Positions 23,001-32,306 of a stretch of DNA of 64,000 nucleotides are shown in pieces. The DNA is from Calliopum simillimum (taxonomy: Eukaryota > Arthropoda > Insecta > Diptera > Lauxaniidae). A program made the position numbers and the translations under genes. The notes beneath the pieces were generated by a model that made no database searches, was not told where the DNA came from, and saw only the letters and a program-made list of their open reading frames with translations. The first letter of the stretch is position 1, and every line of letters begins with the position of its first letter. The DNA lies in NCBI GenBank assembly GCA_951812925.1, contig OX638368.1, positions 80,892,909 to 80,956,908 of the forward strand, written 5' to 3'.

Positions 23001-26000
23001 GCAAAAGGTTTTATTTTTTTCAGTTTCTGCTTCATCACCCATTTTTATGCGTTAACGCGCTTAGTTATGTCGACCATATTTCCGGCGATTGTTATGTATT
23101 TCAGTTGTTCAAGCATTTTTTTAGTAAATGGTGATGCAAATGTTTTTTTTTTTTTGCTATGTTTTACTTTAGAAACTTGTTTTATTTTATTTTTTGTCTT
23201 AAATACAGTTTAGCTCCCAATCGAAATTGCTTAGTCCGCATTTATACTAGGAAATTCTATGAAAGAAATTCTTGTCTATTTCCTTTTGTGAATTTGTTTT
23301 GCGTTTACACACAAAAATTAAAATTGTTCTATGTTTCAAAACCTGTCACAACAAACGTAAGGTCAAAGGAAATGGAAATGACTATTTTTGTTTTGAACTG
23401 TCTACTTTTTTTTGGCATGAGCTGTTTCCCATACTTTTTTCAAAAACTGCATAAATCTAAGCTGTTGGGTTTTTCCTAAGTTCAATTACCAACAAAATGA
23501 GCCATGTTAGTTTAAAATTGGTCTCCATTTATTTAATTTTAACAAGTTTTATAAATTTGTTTTTTTTTTTTTTAATTTTTTATTTGAAATAAGTCATTTT
23601 GATCATAATTTTCGTCCCACGCTTAGTATCCTGCTGTGCTTCTTTTTCACCAGTAGTATCGTTCTGCGTGGGATGATTGTGTTTGAGTCTTGTTGAGCCA
23701 GCAACCAATATGCTTCATCTCTATGTAGGTTCGCTTTTTTAGGTAGATACGAAAAATCGCCATCGTTATTACTATCAAAATTTGCGAGGCTCTTCCTTTT
23801 TAAATCTGACTCAGTGTTCATGCTTGGAGTAACTACTATGTTTGGCATTGATTCATCAGTGCTACGTATTACCCCACTTAAAAAGGATTCTTGTTTTTCT
23901 GGAATATCATCGGCAAAAGCCCTGCCCAGTAAGATTATAGCTTCTGCAGCTGGCATTAATTCTGTTATTTAACAGAATGATGATCGGCATTACAGTATTT
24001 CTAAACTGAGGACAAAAGAATTGGCTAGCCAATTTTATGTTCCGGATTGATCCTTTTAGAGTTTGAATCTAAAAAAAAGAATTATTTAGACATATATGAA
24101 TTAATTTAAACAAATTTCTGTACTAACCAGTGATAATATCTATTATCTGTGTACTTTGAGACTGTGTCGATGGCACATATTGAATTACCACAATATTTGA
24201 GGAGTAATCGAACAAAAAGTAACATTTCCATGTTTCCTTTTTTTCAGAAATCAATAAAATGTGATTAAAGAAGGTAGCATATTTTTTTTAAAAAATTTGT
24301 TTATGCATAAATATACACTAAAAAAACTGCCTTACAATCGCGTTTTTACACATTTAAAAACTTTCATATTAATGGAGATAACTGAGTTTGAAATTTGAAA
24401 ATGTTACCTTTTGTCAGGAAATGTTGGAAATTTTACTTTTTGATAATCATTAAACTGAAATGATGCCTTCTGCACACTGCTCCTGAACAAACGATAGGTT
24501 GCATGAAAATGACACCAAAAACGAACAATGCCCCTTTATTCGTAATCATTCACTGAGTAAAAATCAACTTTATTTGAAATCTTAGCTGCTCCTTTTTTGA
24601 AAATATCTCGATTTTTCCAATAGGGGCATTTTCCCATACAAAAAGAAAAAAAAAATTTTTTTAACTACATTAAACTAAAATTAAAATAATCACAATCGAT
24701 GTGTTTTGCGATGCTAAACGCGAATCCAACCTCAGAATTGCTCTATCGTGTATAGTTTATGAGATATTGTAACCTAAAGACCAAAAAAGTCGTTTTTTGC
24801 CATTTTTTGAAGCTATATAACTATGTTACATATCATTTATTCGTCAAATGTGGCTTAAATACTGAAAAGCCCCAATTTTTTCCTTTAAAACCTAATTTAA
24901 ATTATATTTATATCTTCATGCTTCTAAGAGATGTCGTAGACCGAAATATTGTCAAAACGGGTTTTTTGCACTTTTGTGTCTTTTTAGGTTAGGATATCTT
25001 TGAGGAAAAAAAAGATATCAACATAATTTAAATTATGTTTTAAAGGAGAATATTGGGCTTTTCAGTATTTAAGCCACATTTGACGAATAAATGATATGTA
25101 ACATAGTTATATAGCTTCAAAAAATGGCAAAAAACTACTTTTTTTGGTCTTTAGGTTACAATATCTCATAAACTATACACGATAGAGCAATTCTGAGGTT
25201 GGATTCGCGTTTAGCATCGCAAAACACATCGATTGTGATTATTTTAATTTTAGTTTAATGTAGTTAAAAAAAATTTTTTTTTCTTTTTGTATGGGAAAAT
25301 GCCCCTATTGGAAAAATCGAGATATTTTCAAAAAAGGAGCAGCTAAGATTTCAAATAAAGTTGATTTTTACTCAGTGAATGATTACGAATAAAGGGGCAT
25401 TGTTCGTTTTTGGTGTCATTTTCATGCAACCTATCGTTTGTTCAGGAGCAGTGTGTCTGGGAGCAATAAAACCAACTGTAAATGTTCGACGAAGAACAAA
25501 AAGGTAAATGTAATTTTTCGTCAGAACTACAAAAAAATTGTAAGTGGAGTGGAAATGTTACTTTTTGTTCGGAAATCGACGAAAAACGCGGTTTTCTTGG
25601 GAACTGGTATTCTTTGAACCGCCAAATTCAACTGGAATGTGTAGTTCATATATTTACATACGATTCTTCAAAAAAAAGCAGAAAGACAAAAACTGGAAAT
25701 ATTACCTTTTGTTCGACTACTCCTCATTTGGCTTAATAAGTAAGGTTTTTTGAACACCGCTGTTCAAACCCTTGATAAAAACACCAGCTTGATCTACTAT
25801 TGGACCGCATGCATCAAAAAACAAATGTTTTGCCAAAAAATAATGATTTTAGCTCAGGACGAAAATTTCGTTAATAATTTTTTTTTTTTTTTGAAATAAA
25901 AAATTTAAAGAAAAAATTTAAATTTTTTTATATCACGTCAACCGTTTGTCAGAATAACGAATAAAAATTAAAAGTAATGACAAAATATTCCCACAAGCCA

Positions 26001-29000
26001 ACAGAATGAAAGAGAATTTCCGAGTACGGCAAACTGTGTACTCGTCTCTTTACGTTTTTCCCCTTTTGCCAAAAAGGTGAAAGAATTTCTCAAAAAATTT
26101 CCTGGTGTAAATCCAAAAAAACCGTTATTTTTCCAAAAAATTCGTTATTAACATACAGTTTTAAACAAAAAATTTTGATATTAACCCTTTATAACCGAAA
26201 AAAATAAAAATCATTTTGATGAATTTTGGGAAGTTTTTTAAATTTTTTGTGATGTGTTCTATGTAAAATTACTGTGGCTAACAAACTAGGTGTTGGATAT
26301 ATTATAAATTGATCCGCGGCCGAAGGCCGCCGCGAAGCCAATATTCTATTTTTGGGAGTTTTAAATCCTGAGCTGCAGCCGCAATTTACCCTTACTCTTA
26401 TGTTTAATTACTGTGGCCAGCGAAGCCGGTTTTGATATACTATAAGATATGAACAATACAAATATATTGTAATGTTCATATTGTCAAAGAGTATACTTCA
26501 TATCAACAAAATTAACAAATTCATCAAAATGATTTTTAATTTTTTATGGTTATAGTTAATATCAAAAATTTTTGGTGAAGTGTCATCATTTTAAAGGGGA
26601 TGAATTGAGGTTTACAAATATGTTAATAAAACTGTAGGTTGCCAACGGATTTTTTGGAAAAATAACGGTTTTTTGAAAAAAAAAAAAAAAAAATCGGGCC
26701 AAATTTTAGAAAAGTCGTAATATCTCGAAAACTACGAGCCAGATTTCATCAATATTGTTGCTTATTAAATTACCTTTCCTATGACACCCATATTTTGGAA
26801 ATCAATGCAGCTGTTTTTAACTTAGAGTAATTTAGGGTAATGTGGACTATGCGGGTAATGTGGTGCACCCTTTTATTTCTCATATTAAAGACTGCACAAC
26901 AATTCTGGTTATTTGTGCACAATAAAAAGCGAAAAACCTATTCTTTACACTCTTTGGCTTTTCTATAATGCTAATTATTCGTGTGAAATTCTTAGCATAT
27001 GCTGTGAGGTCAAGTTGACTTATTTGTAGTACTTGGTGAATAACTAAGTTACTTCCTCAGAACTCAGTTTTCTAAAATTCAAATAACTCTAATGCAATTG
27101 TGGATCTGTTATTCAACGAAAAAATGCATTAACAAGTCTGATTTTACATTTCTTTTATATAATCAATGATTATTTCAAAAACGTGATGCATTCGGGTAAT
27201 GTGGACTACTCCATATTATATACCGTATATCAACTTTGACTACTATTACACCTTAAAAAGCTAATTGCATGTGTAGGATACCCGAGTTTGAGTAATGTGG
27301 AGTACTATTTTACGTATGATTCGATAACCCTTCTTACTTATTCACATGTTAGTATGAATTTGGTTTATCTTACCAGAAAATATTATTTAATAAGAATATA
27401 AAGCTATTTCATAGCAAATATAATCTTAAAAATTACTACTCGACTTTTAGTCAACAAAATTTGCGAATAACGGTACTTCTTTAGGAAATGGGCAGGGTGA
27501 GCCACATTACCCGACACTTTTATTTTTCAGCTATTTTTAGGTACTTTCAATTTAACTGGCATCACGCTTGAAAATGTTAATATTTTAGTATACAAATTAT
27601 CAAATAGTAAAAACAATAGAATGACTAATACAAATAAATTGACCAAGCTTACCTACTACTTGGTAGAAATTGGTAAAAAAGAAAAAGGTAACCACATTAC
27701 CCTAAATTACTCTATATAGATGTTTAGAATAGTTATATCCGCAACTTCCTATTTGCGGTAGCTGATTCTGAATCTGGCAACCATTTTTTTCCTTCACGTC
27801 TGTGATCCGAATAATCCTTAATTTAAAGTTCAAAAAACGCTATTTTCAGACATATGGCGCGTATCCTTAATAAACCTAACCTTTACCTTTTCAAATTGGA
27901 TCATTACTTTCCATTGGTAAGGTATCTGAATTCCATACAAATTTAATTTAGTCATTATTTCAATGGAAGATATCGTCAATTGTAAACTATTCTATCTTTT
28001 TGTATAATTTTTATGAGAGTCAATTAACAGCTTAAAACTCCAATATTACTGAAGTTTGGAAAAATGTTTTCTTCAATTTCATAAATCGGCATTCTGTTTA
28101 TTCATTAGAAGACAAAAATTTGTACAAACTTTAATAGAAGTGGAGTTCTGAGCTGTTTTTATACCACTCCAAAAAATTATAAAAAAAAGTTTGGATAGTT
28201 TACAAAGATATCTCGGAAATTATTATTCAATTGGAAAATTTAACAAGTACACTACACCAAGGGTGTCAGCGTTTTCAAATTACTGAGCCAAGCGCATGCA
28301 GCGCAGTCAGCGCAAAATTTTCGCTTTTACAACAACTTCAAATTCGAATTAAACAATCACAAAACCAATTTTTTGTTGTTTTTTCATGCCTCGTTTACAA
28401 CAACAATAATATTTCAATAATTTTCAAAATTTCTAAGGACTGGGACACACACAAAAAGTAGGGGCAATCACGCGTTGATGCGCAATGCTCTTGCGTCATT
28501 GCGGAAGTGCGGTTTGCGAAAGTTTGACATTTGTAAAACATCAAACACATTGCCGAAAATTTCGCACTACTTCTGCAATTTCTCAAGATGGAAATATTCA
28601 CATTGAACGTTCAGGCGTTTGTGCTTAAAAGTCTTGCATTTTCGAAACTGCGCATCAACGCATTAATACCCATATTGTTTCTTGTGTTTGATGCGACGTA
28701 GTCGTTGTTGTTGTTTTATGTTGGTTTGAGTTCGATTTTGTGTGTACGCAAAAAAGCAACAAAAACGCGAAATTTTGACGAGCGTGAAAAAAACAACAAA
28801 AATTATTTCTGTGAATGTTGTACAGAAATATTGATGTTGTTGGTCGAGCCAAAATTGGCTCACTTTTGTTCTACGCTGACACCCTTGCACTACACTACAA
28901 CCAGCATGATCCCCAAATGCCTGAAAAAATACGTGTTCTGATTGCCAGATTCGGATTCAACAACCACAGATTAAGAAAAAAGTCATCGAGATCCAATTCA

Positions 29001-29623
29001 AAAATTTTCAGGGTTGCCATCTGTTTTTTTTTTAGTAAATTTTGCTTAAACCATATATTTCAAACAAAAAATTAAATTTTAGTCTTAAAACGCTTAGATA
29101 TACTTTTTAATATCCAACATATATTTTTAGGGTTGCCACTTTATGACATTTTTCAAAAACTTGTATACTCTGCTCTGCTCTACTCTGATCTAAGTTCGTC
29201 AAACAAAGCTAATTTTAAAAAAGTTTATCTAGCGTTTCTTAAACCATAAATTTAAATTTAGTCACAAAAAGTACGATTTTAACAAAATTTCAGAAAATAG
29301 CCAGGTGGCAACCCCAAAAATGTATTTTGGATTTTAAAAAAGTTTATCTAAGCGTTTAAGACTAAAATTTTTTTTTTTTTTTAAATATATGGTTTATGCA
29401 TGGAATTTTCGATTCTTGCAAATAATAACTTAAGTTCATAAAATTAGTAAAATTTCTTAAAACTCTAAAACAATAGCAACAATGGGATCTAAAGTAACCT
29501 TAAACCCTTAGCACTTCAGCCTAAAACTTGTAAAATTTTTTTTATTTTTAGGGAGAGTTTGATCATCCAAACCCTTCGTCATGGACAAATGCAGAACTTG
29601 GAATTCCTTCAGACGATGCCTAA
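17098..29623 (+). CDS. ND-AGGG: NADH dehydrogenase (ubiquinone) AGGG subunit (NDUFB2), three exons
   Basis: An accessory subunit of mitochondrial complex I in the inner membrane. Exons: 17098-17198, 17267-17390 and 29552-29623, joining to 98 codons plus TAA. Exon 1 encodes a basic, Arg/Asn-rich presequence-like N-terminus. Exon 2 encodes VSYRVGPPPHSKATRIGAE, then one hydrophobic segment with the run MWWWVLWHLWHE. Exon 3 encodes GEFDHPNPSSWTNAELGIP, the expected AGGG C-terminus. Junctions are GT/AG in matching phase: intron 1 is 68 bp with a CATCAG acceptor, and intron 2 is 12,161 bp (GTACGT...ATTTTTAG). All transposons between 17.4 and 29.5 kb lie inside intron 2. Length and order match the family, and no breaks are seen. 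It looks functional if the giant intron is spliced. Confidence 0.93.
17391..19158. other. Intron 2 of ND-AGGG, proximal non-coding repeats
   Basis: No gene. Short recurring phrases such as ATCATCGATGACAA and GACAAACGGAGACATTTG (17670-17770, 19090-19200) suggest decayed repeat DNA on both sides of the region. A segment near 18230-18290 carries the TTTGCAAATATCTC-like phrase also seen in the foldback at 29915-31147. Confidence 0.4.
19159..21913 (-). pseudogene. ORF2: endonuclease plus reverse transcriptase, one stop and one frameshift
   Basis: Codons from 21913 give an APE-type endonuclease (TETWLYENE, RGGGTVIYIKDHL, FFADVNIN, LIDHIISN). The frame meets a TAG just after LRQKLYK at about 21015, then stays open in the same frame into the reverse transcriptase. 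The RT shows NYRPISVLN, FIDLSKAFD, GVPQGSILGP and the catalytic YADDTNF (about 20010-19960). Near 19400 the frame shifts. The alternative frame carries the expected C-terminal domain (NTRQKHHLEVP, FNRLPEDIKN) to a stop at 19159. Only these two lesions break an otherwise complete protein, so this copy is young. Confidence 0.88.
21918..23042 (-). CDS. ORF1 protein of the L2/CR1-type element (374 aa)
   Basis: An RNA-binding protein that packages element RNA. The N-terminus (residues 15-60) has a PHD-like cysteine/histidine pattern (CKKC, CEGLC, WWHIDC, WIC). A lysine/glutamine-rich, probably coiled-coil stretch follows. Residues about 290-350 hold CCHC knuckles of the CX2CX4HX4C kind (CYKCQKYHHSSNKC, CGICAEKHDTRTC) and a further Cys pair. 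The frame is intact from ATG at 23042 to the stop, which is 4 bp before ORF2 starts. The knuckle order is the reverse of an LTR-type gag with an N-terminal capsid, which supports the non-LTR call. Confidence 0.88.
   Translation of the reverse strand: MGDEAETEKNKTFCKKCKKKVETRGIKCEGLCQSWWHIDCINYSDEDYNAIATLRNKCFWICDTDKKKFKQWLKGESNIEKISATNNEIMQANNSIKADITEMKEAILKLEKNNTQQSVTYADVLAANMKQQPSKQKSQSSIIILPTNSNQESKETEKQIKAKISAIKHIKQGGVVISTINDTEREKLESEIKEKFTSGYRISIPKPILPKIMISNVDREYSQDEIVEELVATNYFIDNEDTFKLEHKYLNKKTSLWSYILEVSGKTLNKIENRYVTLNYRSKYIKEYISLTRCYKCQKYHHSSNKCEGEEACGICAEKHDTRTCKITTNFKCVNCIRANTKGAAYSCDHKAGSDNCTIHNSKIKAVKDRINYI
23143..24185. other. Intron DNA with one unrecognised minus-strand frame
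   Basis: A minus-strand frame of 117 codons (23956-23603) starts MPAAEAIILLGRAFADD and has balanced, protein-like composition, but I do not recognise it and it has no visible splice partners. It could be the end of a transposon protein. The rest is AT-rich and featureless. Confidence 0.3.
24190..25737. mobile_element. Large foldback element, arms of about 440 bp
   Basis: Near-perfect inverted arms lie at 24471-24910 and 25014-25455 around a loop of about 100 bp. The outer ends also match inversely (TGAGGAGTAATCGAACAAAA at the left, TGAGGAGTAGTCGAACAAAA reversed at the right). The word GAACAAAAAGTAAC recurs near both ends. No transposase. The arm identity predicts a long hairpin in any transcript, including the ND-AGGG pre-mRNA. 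Confidence 0.9.
26090..26690. mobile_element. Foldback element with GC-rich core
   Basis: Inverted arms: 26110-26240 (AAAACCGTTATTTTTCC, TTTTGATATTAACC, AATCATTTTGATGAATTT) against 26505-26680. The centre (26283-26410) holds a GC-rich stretch with CGGCCGAAGGCCG, which also occurs in other contexts at 40214 and 53410. Non-coding. Confidence 0.8.
26825..27712. mobile_element. 888-bp non-autonomous DNA element, TA duplication
   Basis: The ends are perfect inverted repeats of 21 bp beginning GAGTAATTTAGGGTAATGTG, flanked by TA on each side (26823-26824, 27713-27714). GGGTAATGTGG or a close variant recurs inside at about 26850, 27195, 27290 and, inverted, at 27505. TA duplication suggests Tc1/mariner-type mobilisation. 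No transposase frame. Confidence 0.92.
28258..28887. mobile_element. hAT MITE, 630 bp, 8-bp duplication CACTACAC
   Basis: Inverted ends CAAGGGTGTCAGCG are bounded by CACTACAC at 28250-28257 and 28888-28895. The second half of the arms (TGAGCCAA) also matches. No transposase. It lies in ND-AGGG intron 2. Confidence 0.95.
28437..28675. repeat. Inverted repeat nested in the hAT MITE
   Basis: GCGTTGATGCGCA at 28472-28484 is mirrored at 28649-28661, with partly matching flanks (TAGGGGCAATCAC / TGGGTATTAAT). It is probably a small nested MITE; borders are uncertain. Confidence 0.45.
29035..29395. mobile_element. Foldback repeat, arms of about 105 bp
   Basis: 29040-29145 (AACCATATATTT, TTAGTCTTAAAACGCTTAGA, then GGGTTGCCA) matches inversely with 29287-29395 (GGCAACCCC, TCTAAGCGTTTAAGACTAAAA). 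It ends 155 bp before ND-AGGG exon 3. Confidence 0.8.
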
Positions 29624-29746
29624 CAATAGTGTTGCAGAACTTTAAGCTAAATTTTTCATCAATGTTTTGAAAAAGTTCCTGCGAGATGATTTGGCAACAT
29701 ATTTCCATTGGACGCGTAGAAAATGCTTGCAAAAAAAGGATTCTAA

Positions 29747-29756
29747 AATAAATAAA
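29747..29756 (+). promoter_or_regulatory. Polyadenylation signal of ND-AGGG
   Basis: Two overlapping AATAAA hexamers lie 124 bp after the ND-AGGG stop codon, a plausible 3' UTR length. Confidence 0.7.
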
Positions 29757-29783
29757 ATTGTTAAAAATTATATGCTTTTAGAT

Positions 29784-29912
29784 CAGGGGTTCCCAACCAT
29801 TTTTGTTCGCTCGTCCCTTTTCAAGCTCTCGACAAACTCGCGCTTCACATAAAAATTACTTTTTATTCAAAAGATTAAGAATAACTATATCAACATCAAT
29901 ATAATAATAAAA
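29784..29912 (+). mobile_element. Remnant of a hAT-type end (CAGGGGTTCCCAACC)
   Basis: CAGGGGTTCCCAACC at 29784 is a widespread hAT terminal repeat. No matching right end is present before the foldback at 29915, so it is truncated. Confidence 0.5.
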
Positions 29913-29914
29913 TA

Positions 29915-31147
29915 GCCCAGGAAAATTAGAATATTTCTGCGAAAAAATTCCAAGTGAATTTTTTTCACCGGAATTATATTTATTTATGCATGGTTAATAA
30001 TGTGTAAAAAGTCCATTGAAGTCCAATGTGCGCATAAAAATTTATTCAGGTTCAAAGGTTGCTAAAATCAGTTTTTTGCAAATATCTCGCTAACGCAAAC
30101 TTTTACAGAAAATTTTTTTTTCCACAATTTTGTAACAGGAAATTTCCTATGTTTTCGTGTAGCTTATAGTTTAGGAGATAACCCAATTTAAAAAGTTGTG
30201 CACAGTTGTTATGTGTAAATGCTACGTAAAAGTTTATATTAAAATATCTGACTTTTAAAATTGCGAATACTCTTTAACGAGGAGTCGTACAAAAAAAATT
30301 AAAAAACCGTTCAAAAGATAATTGGATTCTGTATACACTAGCCTGGTTTTAGTGCGCGTTTTTTCGATATTGATAGTTGTAAGGGGCCAACTTTGTTAGG
30401 TTACGAAAAAAATTTATTTTGTCAAAGTTTGGTTTCGATCGGAGGGGGGTAACACCTGCCCCATCGGGCCCAAAGAGGGGGAAATTTTCGCTAAGGTGCC
30501 TCTCTTTGGGCCCGATGTGTACACATATGGCTTATTTTTTGTAGATCTTGTGATTCTCTACAAAATTGATGCTGTTGTTTTTTATCGTATGACTAACCGT
30601 TTCAGAGATATCCTTGAAAAACCAGTATTTTCGAAACCTTAACGGTTTTTGAAGAATATCTCTTGGACAATGAGTCCCTCCAAAAAAAATTTAATAAGGT
30701 GTATACAGAATCCAATTATTTTTTGAACGGTTTTTTAATTTTTTTTGTACGACACCTCGTTAAATAGTATTCGCAATTTTAAAAGTCAGATATTTTAATA
30801 TGAACTTATACGTAGCATTTACTTATGAAAACTGTGCACAACTTTTTAAATTGGGTTATCTCCTAAACTATAAGCTACACGAAAACATTTTTTACATCTT
30901 TAAATAGGTAATTTCCTGTGTTACAAAATTGTGGAAAAAAATTTTTATGTAAAAGTTTGCGTTAGCGAGATATTTGCAAAAAACTGATTTTAGTGACCTT
31001 TGAGCTTGAATAACTTTATGCGCACAATGGATTTCAATGGACTTTTTTCTCTTTATTCATCATGATTTAATAAAGACAATTCCGGGGAAAAAATTCACTT
31101 GGAATTATTTCGCACAGCAGCTCTTTTTTCGACTAATTTTCCTGGGC
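29915..31147. mobile_element. 1.23-kb foldback element, TA duplication
   Basis: The ends GCCCAGGAAAATTAG match inversely and are flanked by TA (29913-29914, 31148-31149). Arms of about 430 bp (29915-30345, 30700-31147) pair through phrases such as AAAAAGTTGTGCACA and TTTGCAAATATCTCGC. The loop (30346-30699) includes the GC-rich GGGCCCAAAGAGGG and GCCTCTCTTTGGGCCC, themselves an inverted pair. No frame. Confidence 0.92.
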
Positions 31148-31188
31148 TAAAAAATGCTATCATTGGGTTTTTATAAAATCTAGCTTAG

Positions 31189-31544
31189 GGGTCACCCATA
31201 AATTACGTCACACTCACTTTAAGGTTTGGAGAGGTTTTCCAAATTTGTGACAAAGTCTGGCGGAGTCCAGGGGTCTTGAAAATTTTAATGTCACAAAAGG
31301 CAAATCTAAAGAATTACAAAATTTTCAAGCATATTTTGCAAGTTTAAAGTTGTTCTTACTTCAACCTTTAATTGTTTGTTTAAATCTAGCACGTTTTCAA
31401 AAAAAAAAAATTTTTGCATTAAATTGTAGGGTATAAGTGTTTTTGTGATGTAACAATGTGGGGTCTATGAAAATGTGACAGGGCTTGACATGGGATAGAA
31501 GGGGTCTTAAAATCTTTAAATTCGTATGACGTAATTTGTGGATC
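31189..31544. mobile_element. MITE with ATAAATTACGTCA ends
   Basis: The left side GGTCACCCATAAATTACGTC and the right side reversed (GATCCACAAATTACGTCA) are inverted matches around 31190-31213 and 31523-31544. The short interior has no frame. The exact borders and duplication are unclear. Confidence 0.6.
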
Positions 31545-32306
31545 ATAAGGACCAGAAAAATTTTCACTTTGTTTTTCATCAATAAAAAAAATACCCAATG
31601 ATTTTCTTTTTTTTTTTTTTGTTTTAAATTTTTTTTTATTAATGAATTGTATAAAGAATACAAATAACCCTTAAACTGTTCACAAATATTTATTACCTGT
31701 AAACTATTGCAATAATCCCACATAGAAAGTTGGGCAATGAAATTTTATAGCGAATATTCCTGTTTTGGGTGTCATTTTGTACCTTTTTAAGAAAAGGGCA
31801 AAAATGACCCACATGTGGGGGTTAAAATTTTATACAAAAATATTCCCCGCAATGTCTTGCATAAGTTTGCTGAACACATGATACACCTCAAATGTAAGGA
31901 TCATATAGTTAAATTCATTGATTTAACACAAGAATGCGGTATTTTTGGTTTTTTCATGTACAGTGGATAAAAAAACTTCAAAAATCGATTAAAAAAAATG
32001 TGCCGTGCTGGAGAAAAACCAAGAGAAACGGGTATTTTTTTAACGTCGAAATTGTCGAGCAGTGCTAACGATAGTTATCGATAGAATGCGTTTAAGTGCA
32101 AACTTCACTTATTTCAACATAAAATTAAAATTTTTTTGTATGATTCAATGACCTCGATGATTATAATATTCAATAAATAAATGGGCTTTAGGTCATGTAT
32201 TAAATTTATTTAATTCATTCCAATATTTCGAATTCCTCCGGAATTCATTATCAAGGACTAGAAATAAAATACATTAATAAAACAATTTTTAAACAATAAC
32301 TGTTTA
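31545..32306. other. Non-coding, unassigned
   Basis: AT-rich with T-runs. Near 32075 is TTATCGATA, like a fly DRE site, but no gene is attached to it. No coding signal. Confidence 0.3.

Larger units (their letters stand above)
19159..23042 (-). mobile_element. Non-LTR retrotransposon, L2/CR1 group, almost complete
   Basis: Two frames on the minus strand: ORF1 (23042-21918) with a zinc-finger N-terminus and CCHC knuckles, then ORF2 (21913-19159) with endonuclease and reverse transcriptase. ORF2 starts 4 bp after ORF1 ends. The 5' leader probably extends to about 23140. There is no long A-run at the 3' end, as in CR1/L2 elements that end in short repeats. Target duplications were not identified. 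It sits antisense inside ND-AGGG intron 2. Confidence 0.9.

Noticed and set aside
24759..24992. 77-codon frame in the foldback arm
   Set aside because: The mirrored arm does not keep the frame and the composition is AT-driven.
31397..31723. 108-codon minus-strand frame
   Set aside because: It crosses the border of a MITE and a T-run; Lys/Phe/Leu-rich text typical of chance frames.
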